Shown one piece after another: positions 33,156 to 39,623 of a stretch of 39,623 nt of DNA. How positions within the stretch are numbered: position 1 is the first letter of the stretch; each line of letters opens with the position of its first letter. Made by a program: the position numbers and the translations under genes. Below the pieces are notes generated by a model that saw nothing but the letters and a program-made list of their open reading frames with translations, ran no database searches and was not told the DNA's origin. The stretch is from CAZRDB01 sp964598695. GTDB taxonomy: Bacteria; Armatimonadota; Zipacnadia; UBA1398. Where the stretch lies: assembly GCA_964598695.1 (NCBI GenBank), contig CAZRDB010000021.1, positions 1-39,623 on the forward strand, given 5' to 3'.

Positions 33156-34319
33156 CTAGGGCGTCTTCTCCAGCTCGATCCAGAGGTTCCGGACGGGCAC
33201 GCCGAAGGCGTAGGCGACCGGCACCTGCGCGGTCTGGTAGCCGCTCAGGGAGACTACCAGCTTGTAGGCGCCCGGCGCCACGAAGAAGCCGAAGACGCCG
33301 GTCTCGTCGAGTGTGCGGGACTCGAGCTGCGCCCCTCCGGCGGCGCGGTAGAGCGCCACGCGGACCCCGGCCGGCGAGCCGTCGTCGGCGAGCGTGACTC
33401 TGCCGCCGACGGTGCCGGGCGCCACCGGGGGCCCGCCGGTGGAGCGCGCCATGCCGATCGCGACGGGCTCGGGGGTCCCGAGGATCATCGTCGTGACGAA
33501 CGTCGGGTCGTAGCCGGTCGCGGTCGCGCGGAAGGTTCGCGTGCCCACGAGCACCCCGGGGAGCGAGAACGCGCCGTCCGCATCGGTCGTGACGGTTCGC
33601 GCGGACTCATCGTCGCCGACGACCGCGCCGGCGAGCACGGCCTGGGTCTCGACGTCGAAGACCCGGCCGGTGACGGTGACCCGCGAGGTGCCCTCGACCA
33701 GCTCGATCTCGAGGATCCGGTTGGATCCCTGGCCCGGGTAGACGTACACCTCGCGGAGATCCGGGAGCCAGCCCGGCATCGTCGTCTCGACCCGGCACTG
33801 GCCGATCGAGACGCCGCTCATCTGCCAGTTCCCGGCGGTCGAGGAATGCGTGGTCTGGGTGTCGACGACGGTTTCGCCGACCAGGGTCGAGACCGTGACC
33901 TTTGCGGGACCGAGCGGCGTCCCGTCCGTCGCGGAGACGATGGCGCCGTCGAGCGTGCCGGCGGTGTCGCGGTTGTCAACGGGGGCCAGCTCGAGCGCGA
34001 GGTCGCCGGGCGAGGAGAAGCTGAACGCGGCGTCGTAGGTGCGGTAGCCGTCGAGACTGGCACTGAGCGACCACTCCCCCGACTCGGGCACATCGATCCG
34101 CTCGATCTCGAAGACGCCCTCGCTGTCGGTGCCGGTCTCGTGTCCGGCGAGGACGACGAAGGCGCCGGGAAGCCCGGCGCCGGTGGCCTCCTCGACCACC
34201 TTGCCGGTCGCGATTCCGTAGCTGGGAGCCGTGCCGGGGGCGCAGCCCAGGCCGTGGACCCCGAGGCACCACAGAACCACTAGGAGCGAGCAGACCGCGA
34301 AGCCCCAGCGTGGTCTCAC
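33156..34319 (-). CDS. Probable lipoprotein with four carboxypeptidase-regulatory-like beta-sandwich repeats
   Basis: 387 residues. GTG 34319 overlaps the upstream stop as GTGA, and GTGAGG lies upstream. The N-terminus is FAVCSLLVVLWCLGVHGLGC, a signal with a Cys at about 26. The lipobox is imperfect, having Gly rather than Leu at -3, so lipidation is likely but not certain. The rest is about four repeats of the CarboxypepD_reg / Cna-B-like fold: TGKVVEEATGAGLPGAFVVL, TAGTLDGAIVSATDGTPLGP, TVTGRVFDVETQAVLAGAVV and VGGRVTLADDGSPAGVRVAL. Each ends in a GY-containing strand such as LDGYRTYD, ATGYDPTF and LSGYQTAQ. Such domains are usually structural or binding modules on the cell surface. Function unknown; coupling suggests it works with the protein encoded just upstream. 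Confidence 0.82.
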   Translation of the reverse strand: MRPRWGFAVCSLLVVLWCLGVHGLGCAPGTAPSYGIATGKVVEEATGAGLPGAFVVLAGHETGTDSEGVFEIERIDVPESGEWSLSASLDGYRTYDAAFSFSSPGDLALELAPVDNRDTAGTLDGAIVSATDGTPLGPAKVTVSTLVGETVVDTQTTHSSTAGNWQMSGVSIGQCRVETTMPGWLPDLREVYVYPGQGSNRILEIELVEGTSRVTVTGRVFDVETQAVLAGAVVGDDESARTVTTDADGAFSLPGVLVGTRTFRATATGYDPTFVTTMILGTPEPVAIGMARSTGGPPVAPGTVGGRVTLADDGSPAGVRVALYRAAGGAQLESRTLDETGVFGFFVAPGAYKLVVSLSGYQTAQVPVAYAFGVPVRNLWIELEKTP

Positions 34320-37033
34320 GGGAGCCTCACCCCAACGGAAATCCATCCCGAGGCGTTCGTGGGGAGCGCGATCTCGCCGCCGGCCGGAACGGTCCGCCCG
34401 GCGACGACGACGGCTCCGGCGCGCACGAACAGCCGGACGGGGCCTCCCGCGGGATCGGCCCCGATCGCCAGCACGCGGTCGCGGGCGGCCGAGAGGTCGA
34501 CCGCGAGGAGCCCACCATCGCGCGCCACGCCGGCCTGGAGCCCGCCGCCCGGCGCGGGGGGCGGGGCCTCGACATCCCAGGCGTCGTCGGCGGAATCGTG
34601 CGCCGAGGCGAGACGCGCGAGTATGACCGGACAGGCGGCGCTGCCCTGACGGGCCTCCAACTCGGCAACGGCGGCGCCCGAGGCTCGGAGACGGTCGGCA
34701 ACGGTGGGGGCGGACGCACGCGCATCGGCTGCCGCGCTCTCCGCGCCGGCGAAGAAGACGAGGTTGCAGCCGGCGGAGGCGATACAGCGGATCCAGTAGC
34801 CGGCCCAACCCGTGAGCGCGCTGGACTCGGCGTAGCTGCCCGTCGCGCCGTCGAACTCGTAGACGATCCCGCGGATCCAGCCGTTCTGGATCGCGGTGGT
34901 GAAGTCGACAGGGGCGCCGCCTTGGTCGAACTTGAGGTTCGAGGGGAGCACCGTCGCGGTCAGGGGGAGGCCGATGAGGTTCCAGCCCGGGCTGAGACGC
35001 ACCCGGTACTCCTCGGCCCCGGAGGCGAAGTCAGCCTCGGTGGCCACGGAGACCGCCTCGCTCGACTTGAGCCAGTAGCCCCGCCCGGGGCTGAGCGGTG
35101 GGATGCTCGGATAGATGCGGTACTTGTCGTCACCCGCGAGATCGGGCTGCCACATGGCGAGCAGCACGTCCTCCCGATCGATGCCGAACACGGCGGCTTC
35201 ATCCGATTCGAGAGGCGTCCCGGGGAACGAGACGAGCTGGAGCCCTGTCGCCGTGGGCGAGAACGTGTGGGCCAGCGTGTCGCGCGTGCCCAGCTCGGCG
35301 ACGATCGCGTAGTCGAAGTAGCCCGTGTTGTACGTGCGGGTGAGCTGCCCCTCGCTCGGGTCGGTGTAGGTCAGCGTGAGCGTCCCGGGCTTGATGAACC
35401 CGTCGCCGAAGTGGCCCCGGAAGGCTCCCTGCTTCAGCTCGACCTCCGTCGCGGTCGCGCCGTTGACGGAGATCGAGACGGTCCCGGAGTCCCGGCCGGT
35501 GATGGCGCCGTAGACGTTCACGCCATTGGGGTCGGCGTCGATGTCGAGGTCCTCGCGCCGGCTGTTGTACGGGTACACGGCGTGCCGGACGAGGCTGTCC
35601 AGTTCGAGGTCGATCGTGATCCGCTGGGCGCCCCCGACGTTGTACAGCGAGCCGGAATACTCCCCGAGCCCGGCGTTGCCGCCGCTCGCGGGGATCGAGA
35701 TCTCGTAGCCCTCCTGCACGAACAGCGAGTACTCCCGGGTGTAGTCCCAGAACTCCAGCGCGACGGTCCCGCCTTGGCCCTTCTCCGCGCCGCCCGCGCC
35801 GACGACCGTGTGGGTCACGAACAGGGCGACGGCGCTGAACGTGGGGATCATGCCCACGTAGAACCGCTGGCCCACCGGCAGGCTGGTGTCGAGCGCGTAC
35901 TGGCCGCGGATCCAGTCCCAGAAGCCCCGCCCCTCGACCCGCGGCACGGCCGCGGCCATGAGCGCCGTGAGACGCGGGATGTCGCCCGCGAGTGCGGTGT
36001 CGCCCGCGAACTGCGCGAAGTAGGCCGTGTTGAAGGTCGCCAGCGCCTGCGGGTCCTCGACGAGCACCTTCATCCACGCGCCGCTCGCGCAACCGAGACG
36101 GGGGACGATCAGCCCCGCGAACCCCGTGTTCCAGATCGCGTCACTGCCCAACTCCGGCGCGTTCTGCAGCTCGTAGAGGTTGAGGTTGTACTCCGGCCGC
36201 TCGATCGAGGGATCCCAGTCGTTGTGGAGCTTGCCCATCACCAGGTTGGTGACGGCGAGGACCTGCCCGTCCTCCCAGGCATCGTAGAAGAGCATCGCGT
36301 CATCGCGGAACGCGTGGAGCATGTGGCGGATCAGCGCGAACTCGGTGTTGCGATCGTTGTCCGACAGCGGGGCGAGCCGGATCGTGTCGGCGCCGGCGTC
36401 GTAGATCCCCTCGGCCATGTTGCTGAGGTCGGACTGCAGCGCGACCGTCACGGTGTGTGCGAACGCCGGCGCCCCGTAGTAGGTCTTGCAGAGCGGGTAG
36501 GCCTTCGCGATGATGCCGTTCAGAAGCTGGGTCTCGCTCGCGGAGAAGCCCTGGACCACGAAGGTGAGGTCGCCCGCCGCGCGGATCGTCGCGCCGTCCA
36601 GGCTCGGGAAGACGGGGCGACCGTCGGCCACGGGCATCGCGCGGCGCGAGGGGCGGAAGACCACGCCGGGCCGCTTGAGGCCGTGGCGCGCGAGCAGCTC
36701 AACGTAGACGTTGGCGGCATCGGCGTCGCGGGTCGAGACGGCGCCCTCCGCGAGGGCCCGGTCGAGGCCGGCCGTGTACGCCTCGGCCGTGGCGCCTGCG
36801 GCGACCGGGTAGCACAGGGCCCCGCGCGGGCCGAGGGTCCGCGTGGCAAAGGGCGAGTTGTCGATGTTGGCGAACTGGTCGGCGGCCGTGGCGGGGCGCT
36901 CTGTGTCGAGTCCGCTCTCGCTGGAGCAGCCTGCCACCCATGCCGTCGCGAGCACCAGCGCGACGGTGACGCACGAGCGAACGAGGAGGCACGGAATGGC
37001 CGTCGTGGGCTTGTCGGGTTGTGTGAGCTTCAT
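34316..37033 (-). CDS. Large lipoprotein with degenerate peptidase-like motif and C-terminal GWNLIG domains
   Basis: 905 residues. ATG 37033 has GGGAGAAG upstream. The signal VALVLATAWVAGC has a good lipobox (VAGC). Residues of about 190-300 resemble a gluzincin-type peptidase domain: FALIRHMLHAFRDDAM then FYDAWEDGQVLAV. His237 and His240 and Glu254 are placed like HExxH plus a distant Glu, but the catalytic Glu is Met238, so it may be inactive. Then come beta-sandwich domains (TVSISVNGATATEVELKQGA). A repeat-like region has PPLSPGRGYWLKSSEAVSVA and VRLSPGWNLIGLPL, a domain seen on secreted proteins of many uncultured bacteria. Function unknown. First gene of a four-gene operon, coupled to the next by GTGA. 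Confidence 0.8.
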   Translation of the reverse strand: MKLTQPDKPTTAIPCLLVRSCVTVALVLATAWVAGCSSESGLDTERPATAADQFANIDNSPFATRTLGPRGALCYPVAAGATAEAYTAGLDRALAEGAVSTRDADAANVYVELLARHGLKRPGVVFRPSRRAMPVADGRPVFPSLDGATIRAAGDLTFVVQGFSASETQLLNGIIAKAYPLCKTYYGAPAFAHTVTVALQSDLSNMAEGIYDAGADTIRLAPLSDNDRNTEFALIRHMLHAFRDDAMLFYDAWEDGQVLAVTNLVMGKLHNDWDPSIERPEYNLNLYELQNAPELGSDAIWNTGFAGLIVPRLGCASGAWMKVLVEDPQALATFNTAYFAQFAGDTALAGDIPRLTALMAAAVPRVEGRGFWDWIRGQYALDTSLPVGQRFYVGMIPTFSAVALFVTHTVVGAGGAEKGQGGTVALEFWDYTREYSLFVQEGYEISIPASGGNAGLGEYSGSLYNVGGAQRITIDLELDSLVRHAVYPYNSRREDLDIDADPNGVNVYGAITGRDSGTVSISVNGATATEVELKQGAFRGHFGDGFIKPGTLTLTYTDPSEGQLTRTYNTGYFDYAIVAELGTRDTLAHTFSPTATGLQLVSFPGTPLESDEAAVFGIDREDVLLAMWQPDLAGDDKYRIYPSIPPLSPGRGYWLKSSEAVSVATEADFASGAEEYRVRLSPGWNLIGLPLTATVLPSNLKFDQGGAPVDFTTAIQNGWIRGIVYEFDGATGSYAESSALTGWAGYWIRCIASAGCNLVFFAGAESAAADARASAPTVADRLRASGAAVAELEARQGSAACPVILARLASAHDSADDAWDVEAPPPAPGGGLQAGVARDGGLLAVDLSAARDRVLAIGADPAGGPVRLFVRAGAVVVAGRTVPAGGEIALPTNASGWISVGVRLP

Positions 37034-38381
37034 GCGAGACTTCTCCCTGCCAGGTTCGACGTCTCGCGCGGGGAGCGCGTCTCGGCGGCGCCGCCTGACC
37101 CTGTGTGCCATGCTATACCTTCCGATCGCGATGGGTCTCTCCCTCCCTGCGGCGCCGCCGGCGGCCGCGGCCGATGAGCCCCCGGCTCTCACGGTCTACG
37201 TGCTCGACGAGGGCCTCGATGCGCCCGGCCTCTCGCTCGACCAGAAGATCGATCGCCTCCGCGCGGTCCGTGCGCGGTTCGGTGAGCCCACGCCCGCTCT
37301 GCGCGTCGGTGCGGCCATCCCCTTCCGCGCCGGCGCGGTCGAGGTCTACCAGGCGGCCCACCGGGCCGGCGTGCCGCTGCTGGTGTTCGCCGGAGTGGCG
37401 CCGCACCACACCTCCGAGTGGCTGGGCGACGACGCCCGGCTCGACCGACGGAGCTTCCAGTGGCTCGCCGACAACAGCCTGGGCGACGGGGAGGAGCGCG
37501 GCCGGCTGTGGGGCACGCTCTCCCCCCTCGCCACCGAGGTCCGGGCGCGGCGCGATGCCGCTCTCCGCGCGCAAGCCCGGGAGCTGGCCGCTCTCGACGT
37601 GCGCTTCCCGGGGGCCATCGGCCTCGTAGCCGGCCCGCGGGAGGTCTCGCTCATCACTGGGGGAGGGGAGGGCGACTACTCGCCCTGGGCGGTCGAGGCG
37701 TTCCGAACGTGGATCCGCGAGCGCCCGAACACCATCGGAGTGCCCGAGTTCGCGGACGATCCCTCGCCCGCCTCGGCCCTGGGCGGCCACCGCTGCTTCA
37801 ACGAGGTCTACGGGACCGCGTTCTCCTCCTGGGTGCTCGCGGTTCGCGATGGCTCCGGCAGCGGCGCGGACGGGGGCTTCGACGCACCGCGCGAGCCCAC
37901 TGCCCCCGCGGCCTTCCTCGAGGCGTGGCACAGCTATCGGCGGGAGTCGGTCGCCCGCTGGGTGGGCGACTCCCAGGCCCTGCTCGCGGATGCCGACCTC
38001 GGGCGCGGTCGGGTAGCGCCGGTGGGGTTCCTGCCGCCGGAGCCCGCGTGGCAACGCGCGGCGGCCTGCGACGCGGCGACGGTCGCGCAGATCCGCGCGG
38101 CGCGCGCTCACGAGGCGGCCCCGATGCTCATCGAGGGGTCCGGCGCGCAGATCCTGGCGGCGATGGAGGCCCCTGCGCCGGCCTCGCCGTGGGGAGCGAT
38201 CCTCCTGCCCGAGGGATCTCAGAGCCCGAGCGAGGAGGCGAGCCGGGCGCTGCTCTCCCGTCTGCTGGCAGCCGGCTGCCGAACGCTCGTGCTCGTGCCC
38301 GGCGCCCCTGGCGATGCGGCCGCACTCGATGAGGCCGCTCTGGCCGACCCGGTCGAGCTACCTCCCACGCCGGTTCGGTAG
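37032..38381 (+). CDS. Secreted protein of unknown function, possibly TIM-barrel
   Basis: 449 residues if ATG 37032 is used; ATG 37110 is the alternative (423 residues). The first gives a signal peptide with an RRRR n-region before LTLCAMLYLPIAMGLSLP. The second starts inside that hydrophobic stretch. Neither has a clear Shine-Dalgarno. ATG 37032 overlaps the start of the divergent lipoprotein gene by two bases, which is unusual. The mature part has alternating strand/helix character: TVYVLDEGLDAPGLSLDQKI, VGAAIPFRAGAVEVYQAAHR, LLVFAGVAPHHTSEWL and SLITGGGEGDYSPWAVEAFR. The last looks like a barrel strand and loop of GH42-like proteins. I do not recognise the family, and see no certain catalytic residues. 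Confidence 0.7.
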   Translation: MRDFSLPGSTSRAGSASRRRRLTLCAMLYLPIAMGLSLPAAPPAAAADEPPALTVYVLDEGLDAPGLSLDQKIDRLRAVRARFGEPTPALRVGAAIPFRAGAVEVYQAAHRAGVPLLVFAGVAPHHTSEWLGDDARLDRRSFQWLADNSLGDGEERGRLWGTLSPLATEVRARRDAALRAQARELAALDVRFPGAIGLVAGPREVSLITGGGEGDYSPWAVEAFRTWIRERPNTIGVPEFADDPSPASALGGHRCFNEVYGTAFSSWVLAVRDGSGSGADGGFDAPREPTAPAAFLEAWHSYRRESVARWVGDSQALLADADLGRGRVAPVGFLPPEPAWQRAAACDAATVAQIRAARAHEAAPMLIEGSGAQILAAMEAPAPASPWGAILLPEGSQSPSEEASRALLSRLLAAGCRTLVLVPGAPGDAAALDEAALADPVELPPTPVR

Positions 38382-38412
38382 TCCCACCGCTTCCGTTCCG
38401 CGAGATCGGCCG

Positions 38413-38429
38413 GTGGCGCGGGGCGCCAC
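38413..38429 (+). terminator. Hairpin downstream of secreted-protein gene
   Basis: Perfect 7-bp stem GTGGCGC/GCGCCAC with loop GGG, 31 bases past the stop at 38381. No T-run follows. It lies in the 126-base space between two convergent genes together with the stronger hairpin at 38456-38483. Confidence 0.4.
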
Positions 38430-38455
38430 GCCGCGACGACGCCCCGTACAGCAGA

Positions 38456-38483
38456 ACAGGGCGGGTCCGGAGACCCGCCCTGT
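38456..38483. terminator. Perfect 12-bp hairpin, likely bidirectional terminator
   Basis: ACAGGGCGGGTC pairs perfectly with GACCCGCCCTGT around the loop CGGA. It lies 24 bases beyond the stop of the minus-strand gene at 38508 and 74 beyond the plus-strand stop. No T-run on either side, so it may be an unusual intrinsic terminator or an mRNA 3' end stabiliser. Confidence 0.65.
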
Positions 38484-38507
38484 CCGGGATCGTGCACCAC
38501 GCTCTGG

Positions 38508-39182
38508 CTAGTCGATCGCCCAGTCGAACTGGAGGGTGACCTGGTTGGCCTTGGAGCGGTTGAAGTGCTGGTACGCGAGCTTGGCGCCCCAGTCCTCGTC
38601 CTCGCCATGGTAGCTGACGCCAGCGGAGAAGACGCCGCGGGGGTTGTTGCCGCCGACCCAGTCGACCATCCCACGCCACTCGTCGCCGCCGAAGTCGACG
38701 CCGGCCAGGAAGCTGATCGGGTCGTTCGCGCAGTAGTTGCCGAAGCCGTAGTACACGCCAAGGTGGAGCTTGGCCGCGCTGCTGTCATCCTTGTCGGTGA
38801 AGGTGCCGACAGCGTAGGCCATGTTCGGCGTGGCCTGCGAGCCGAAGCCCCAGTCCATGAGACCGACCGCGAACTGGTCCTCCTTCTCCGCGTCGGTGAT
38901 CCGCCACTTGGCGTTGATGGTCGGCGCGAAGTTGTTGGTGAACCGGTCCTGGAGATCGATGCCGAACTCGAAGTCCTCGGCGACGCCATAGGTGACGCCG
39001 AGGTCGTACCCCTGGGTGCCGGCGCTCGGGTTGCACGAGGCGTCGACATTCACGGCGAAGTCATCGTCGTTCGCGACGAGAGCCGTCGGAATCTCGATGA
39101 GGTTGGTGGGGGTCGCCGACGCGATCCCGCACGCGACAAACGCGAGTACTGCCACAGACAGAAGAACCCAGGTCTTGCCCAA
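38508..39182 (-). CDS. Small outer-membrane beta-barrel-like protein
   Basis: 224 residues from TTG 39182. That start has GGAGG eight bases upstream and gives a clean signal peptide, TWVLLSVAVLAFVACGIASA. The mature protein alternates polar and hydrophobic residues with many Gly and aromatic residues, as barrel strands do: YDLGVTYGVAEDFEFGIDL, KLHLGVYYGFGNY, FLAGVDFGGDEWRGMVDWVG, VFSAGVSYHGEDEDWGAKLA and QVTLQFDWAID. It lacks the C-terminal Phe/Trp that ends many proteobacterial porins. Similar short barrels are annotated as transporter or DUF proteins. Function and pore activity are unknown. It lies between a strong terminator hairpin and the metG gene. Confidence 0.65.
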   Translation of the reverse strand: MGKTWVLLSVAVLAFVACGIASATPTNLIEIPTALVANDDDFAVNVDASCNPSAGTQGYDLGVTYGVAEDFEFGIDLQDRFTNNFAPTINAKWRITDAEKEDQFAVGLMDWGFGSQATPNMAYAVGTFTDKDDSSAAKLHLGVYYGFGNYCANDPISFLAGVDFGGDEWRGMVDWVGGNNPRGVFSAGVSYHGEDEDWGAKLAYQHFNRSKANQVTLQFDWAID

Positions 39183-39370
39183 CGGTAGCACCTCCGAGGT
39201 CTCCGAACCGGCCCTACACTTGCGCCTACGACGCCGGCCGCGTCCACCGCCTATGCGGTCGCAGTCCACCGGTCTACCGTAATGCACACATCCGGTTCCA
39301 CGCTGAATTCTGTCGGGTGGGTCGTACTCCTTCCGCTCCGGAAAGGAAACGGCTCGCCCTTCCTGCACGT
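39183..39370 (-). promoter_or_regulatory. Upstream region of the beta-barrel gene
   Basis: A 188-base gap between metG (upstream on the minus strand) and the beta-barrel gene. It holds the GGAGG ribosome site and probably the promoter of the barrel gene. An imperfect CCTTTCCG/CGGAAGG hairpin lies near 39330-39352, just after metG, and might end the metG transcript. No clear -10/-35. Confidence 0.35.
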
Positions 39371-39623
39371 TCAGCGCACCAGTTCGCCGTTCGCGACGGT
39401 GCGGTCGATCGTGACCAGACCGGTGGGCGCGGCCTCGCCGCAGGCGAGGAGCATTCCCTGGCTCTCGACGCCGCGGATCTTGGCCGGAGCGAGATTCGCG
39501 ACCACCACGATCTGCTTGCCCACTACCTCTGACGCAGGGAACTGCTGCGCGATCCCCGCGACGATCTGCCTTCTTTCCGAGCCGAGGTCGACTTGCAGCC
39601 GGAGCAGCTTGTCGGCGCCCTCC
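39371..39623 (-). CDS. metG: Methionyl-tRNA synthetase, C-terminal tRNA-binding domain (partial)
   Basis: The last 83 or so codons of a gene entering from the right edge, ending TGA at 39371. The visible protein is ADKLLRLQVDLGSERRQIVA, GIAQQFPASEVVGKQIVVVA, NLAPAKIRGVESQGMLLACG and a tail ending VANGELVR. This is the EMAP-II/Trbp111-like OB fold found at the C-terminus of bacterial MetG, with the conserved RGVESQGML. A free-standing tRNA-binding protein (CsaA/Trbp111 type) cannot be excluded because the N-terminus is outside the window. No frame problem is visible. Confidence 0.85.
   Translation of the reverse strand, partial: EGADKLLRLQVDLGSERRQIVAGIAQQFPASEVVGKQIVVVANLAPAKIRGVESQGMLLACGEAAPTGLVTIDRTVANGELVR

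Noticed and set aside
34310..37177. 955-codon plus-strand frame opposite the large lipoprotein
   Set aside because: No domains. The minus strand has lipobox, ribosome site and recognisable C-terminal domains.

Overview
The window is a high-GC bacterial chromosome segment, probably from a metagenome scaffold because it carries two 10-N placeholders inside genes. The encoded proteins point to an uncultured Gram-negative anaerobe or facultative anaerobe. There are lipoproteins with lipoboxes, a TolC-type outer-membrane protein, a small beta-barrel protein, large secreted glycoside-hydrolase-like enzymes, sulfatase-fold hydrolases and a complete Flx-Hdr flavin-based electron-bifurcation operon. 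Such mixes occur in polysaccharide-degrading lineages such as Planctomycetota, Hydrogenedentota, Armatimonadota and Sumerlaeota, but nothing here fixes the phylum. Genes are tightly packed, use many GTG and some TTG starts, and most have good Shine-Dalgarno sequences.

Layout. (1) 1-3111: three sulfatase-fold hydrolases. The first two are tandem paralogues on the minus strand and the third is divergent. All three have Thr where sulfatases have the formylglycine Cys/Ser. (2) 3182-5605: an orphan hybrid PAS-histidine kinase-receiver. It converges with, and overlaps by 41 bases, the operon at 5565-12349, hdrC-hdrB-hdrA-flxD-flxC-flxB-flxA. (3) 12561-13855: a rhodanese lipoprotein divergent from hdrC, followed by a glycosylasparaginase-type Ntn hydrolase. 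(4) 13857-18080: a UroD-fold protein on the minus strand, divergent from a 990-residue secreted GH42-like protein. (5) 18236-23814: a MacAB-TolC-like exporter in the order adaptor, permease, outer-membrane factor, ATPase. (6) 23869-25846: a 2-oxoacid or acetoin dehydrogenase E1 alpha/beta pair. (7) 25999-31376: two consecutive secreted clan-A glycoside hydrolases. (8) 31384-37033: a four-gene minus-strand operon running lipoprotein, lipoprotein, pseudouridine synthase, serine acetyltransferase. (9) 37032-38381: a secreted protein of unknown function, converging on a small beta-barrel-like protein at 38508-39182. (10) 39371-39623: the C-terminus of methionyl-tRNA synthetase, cut by the window edge.

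Working together (inference): the sulfatase-fold enzymes and secreted hydrolases suggest breakdown of substituted polysaccharide or host glycan. The exporter moves an unknown substrate out. Flx-Hdr would couple NADH oxidation to ferredoxin and a disulfide-type acceptor. The most distinctive sequence signal is in the exporter's adaptor. It has eight 33-residue units beginning G-x-R-[PAS], arranged as four plus four around a 38-residue tip. I found no CRISPR array, tRNA, rRNA, transposase or integrase, and no gene-free stretch above 300 bases.
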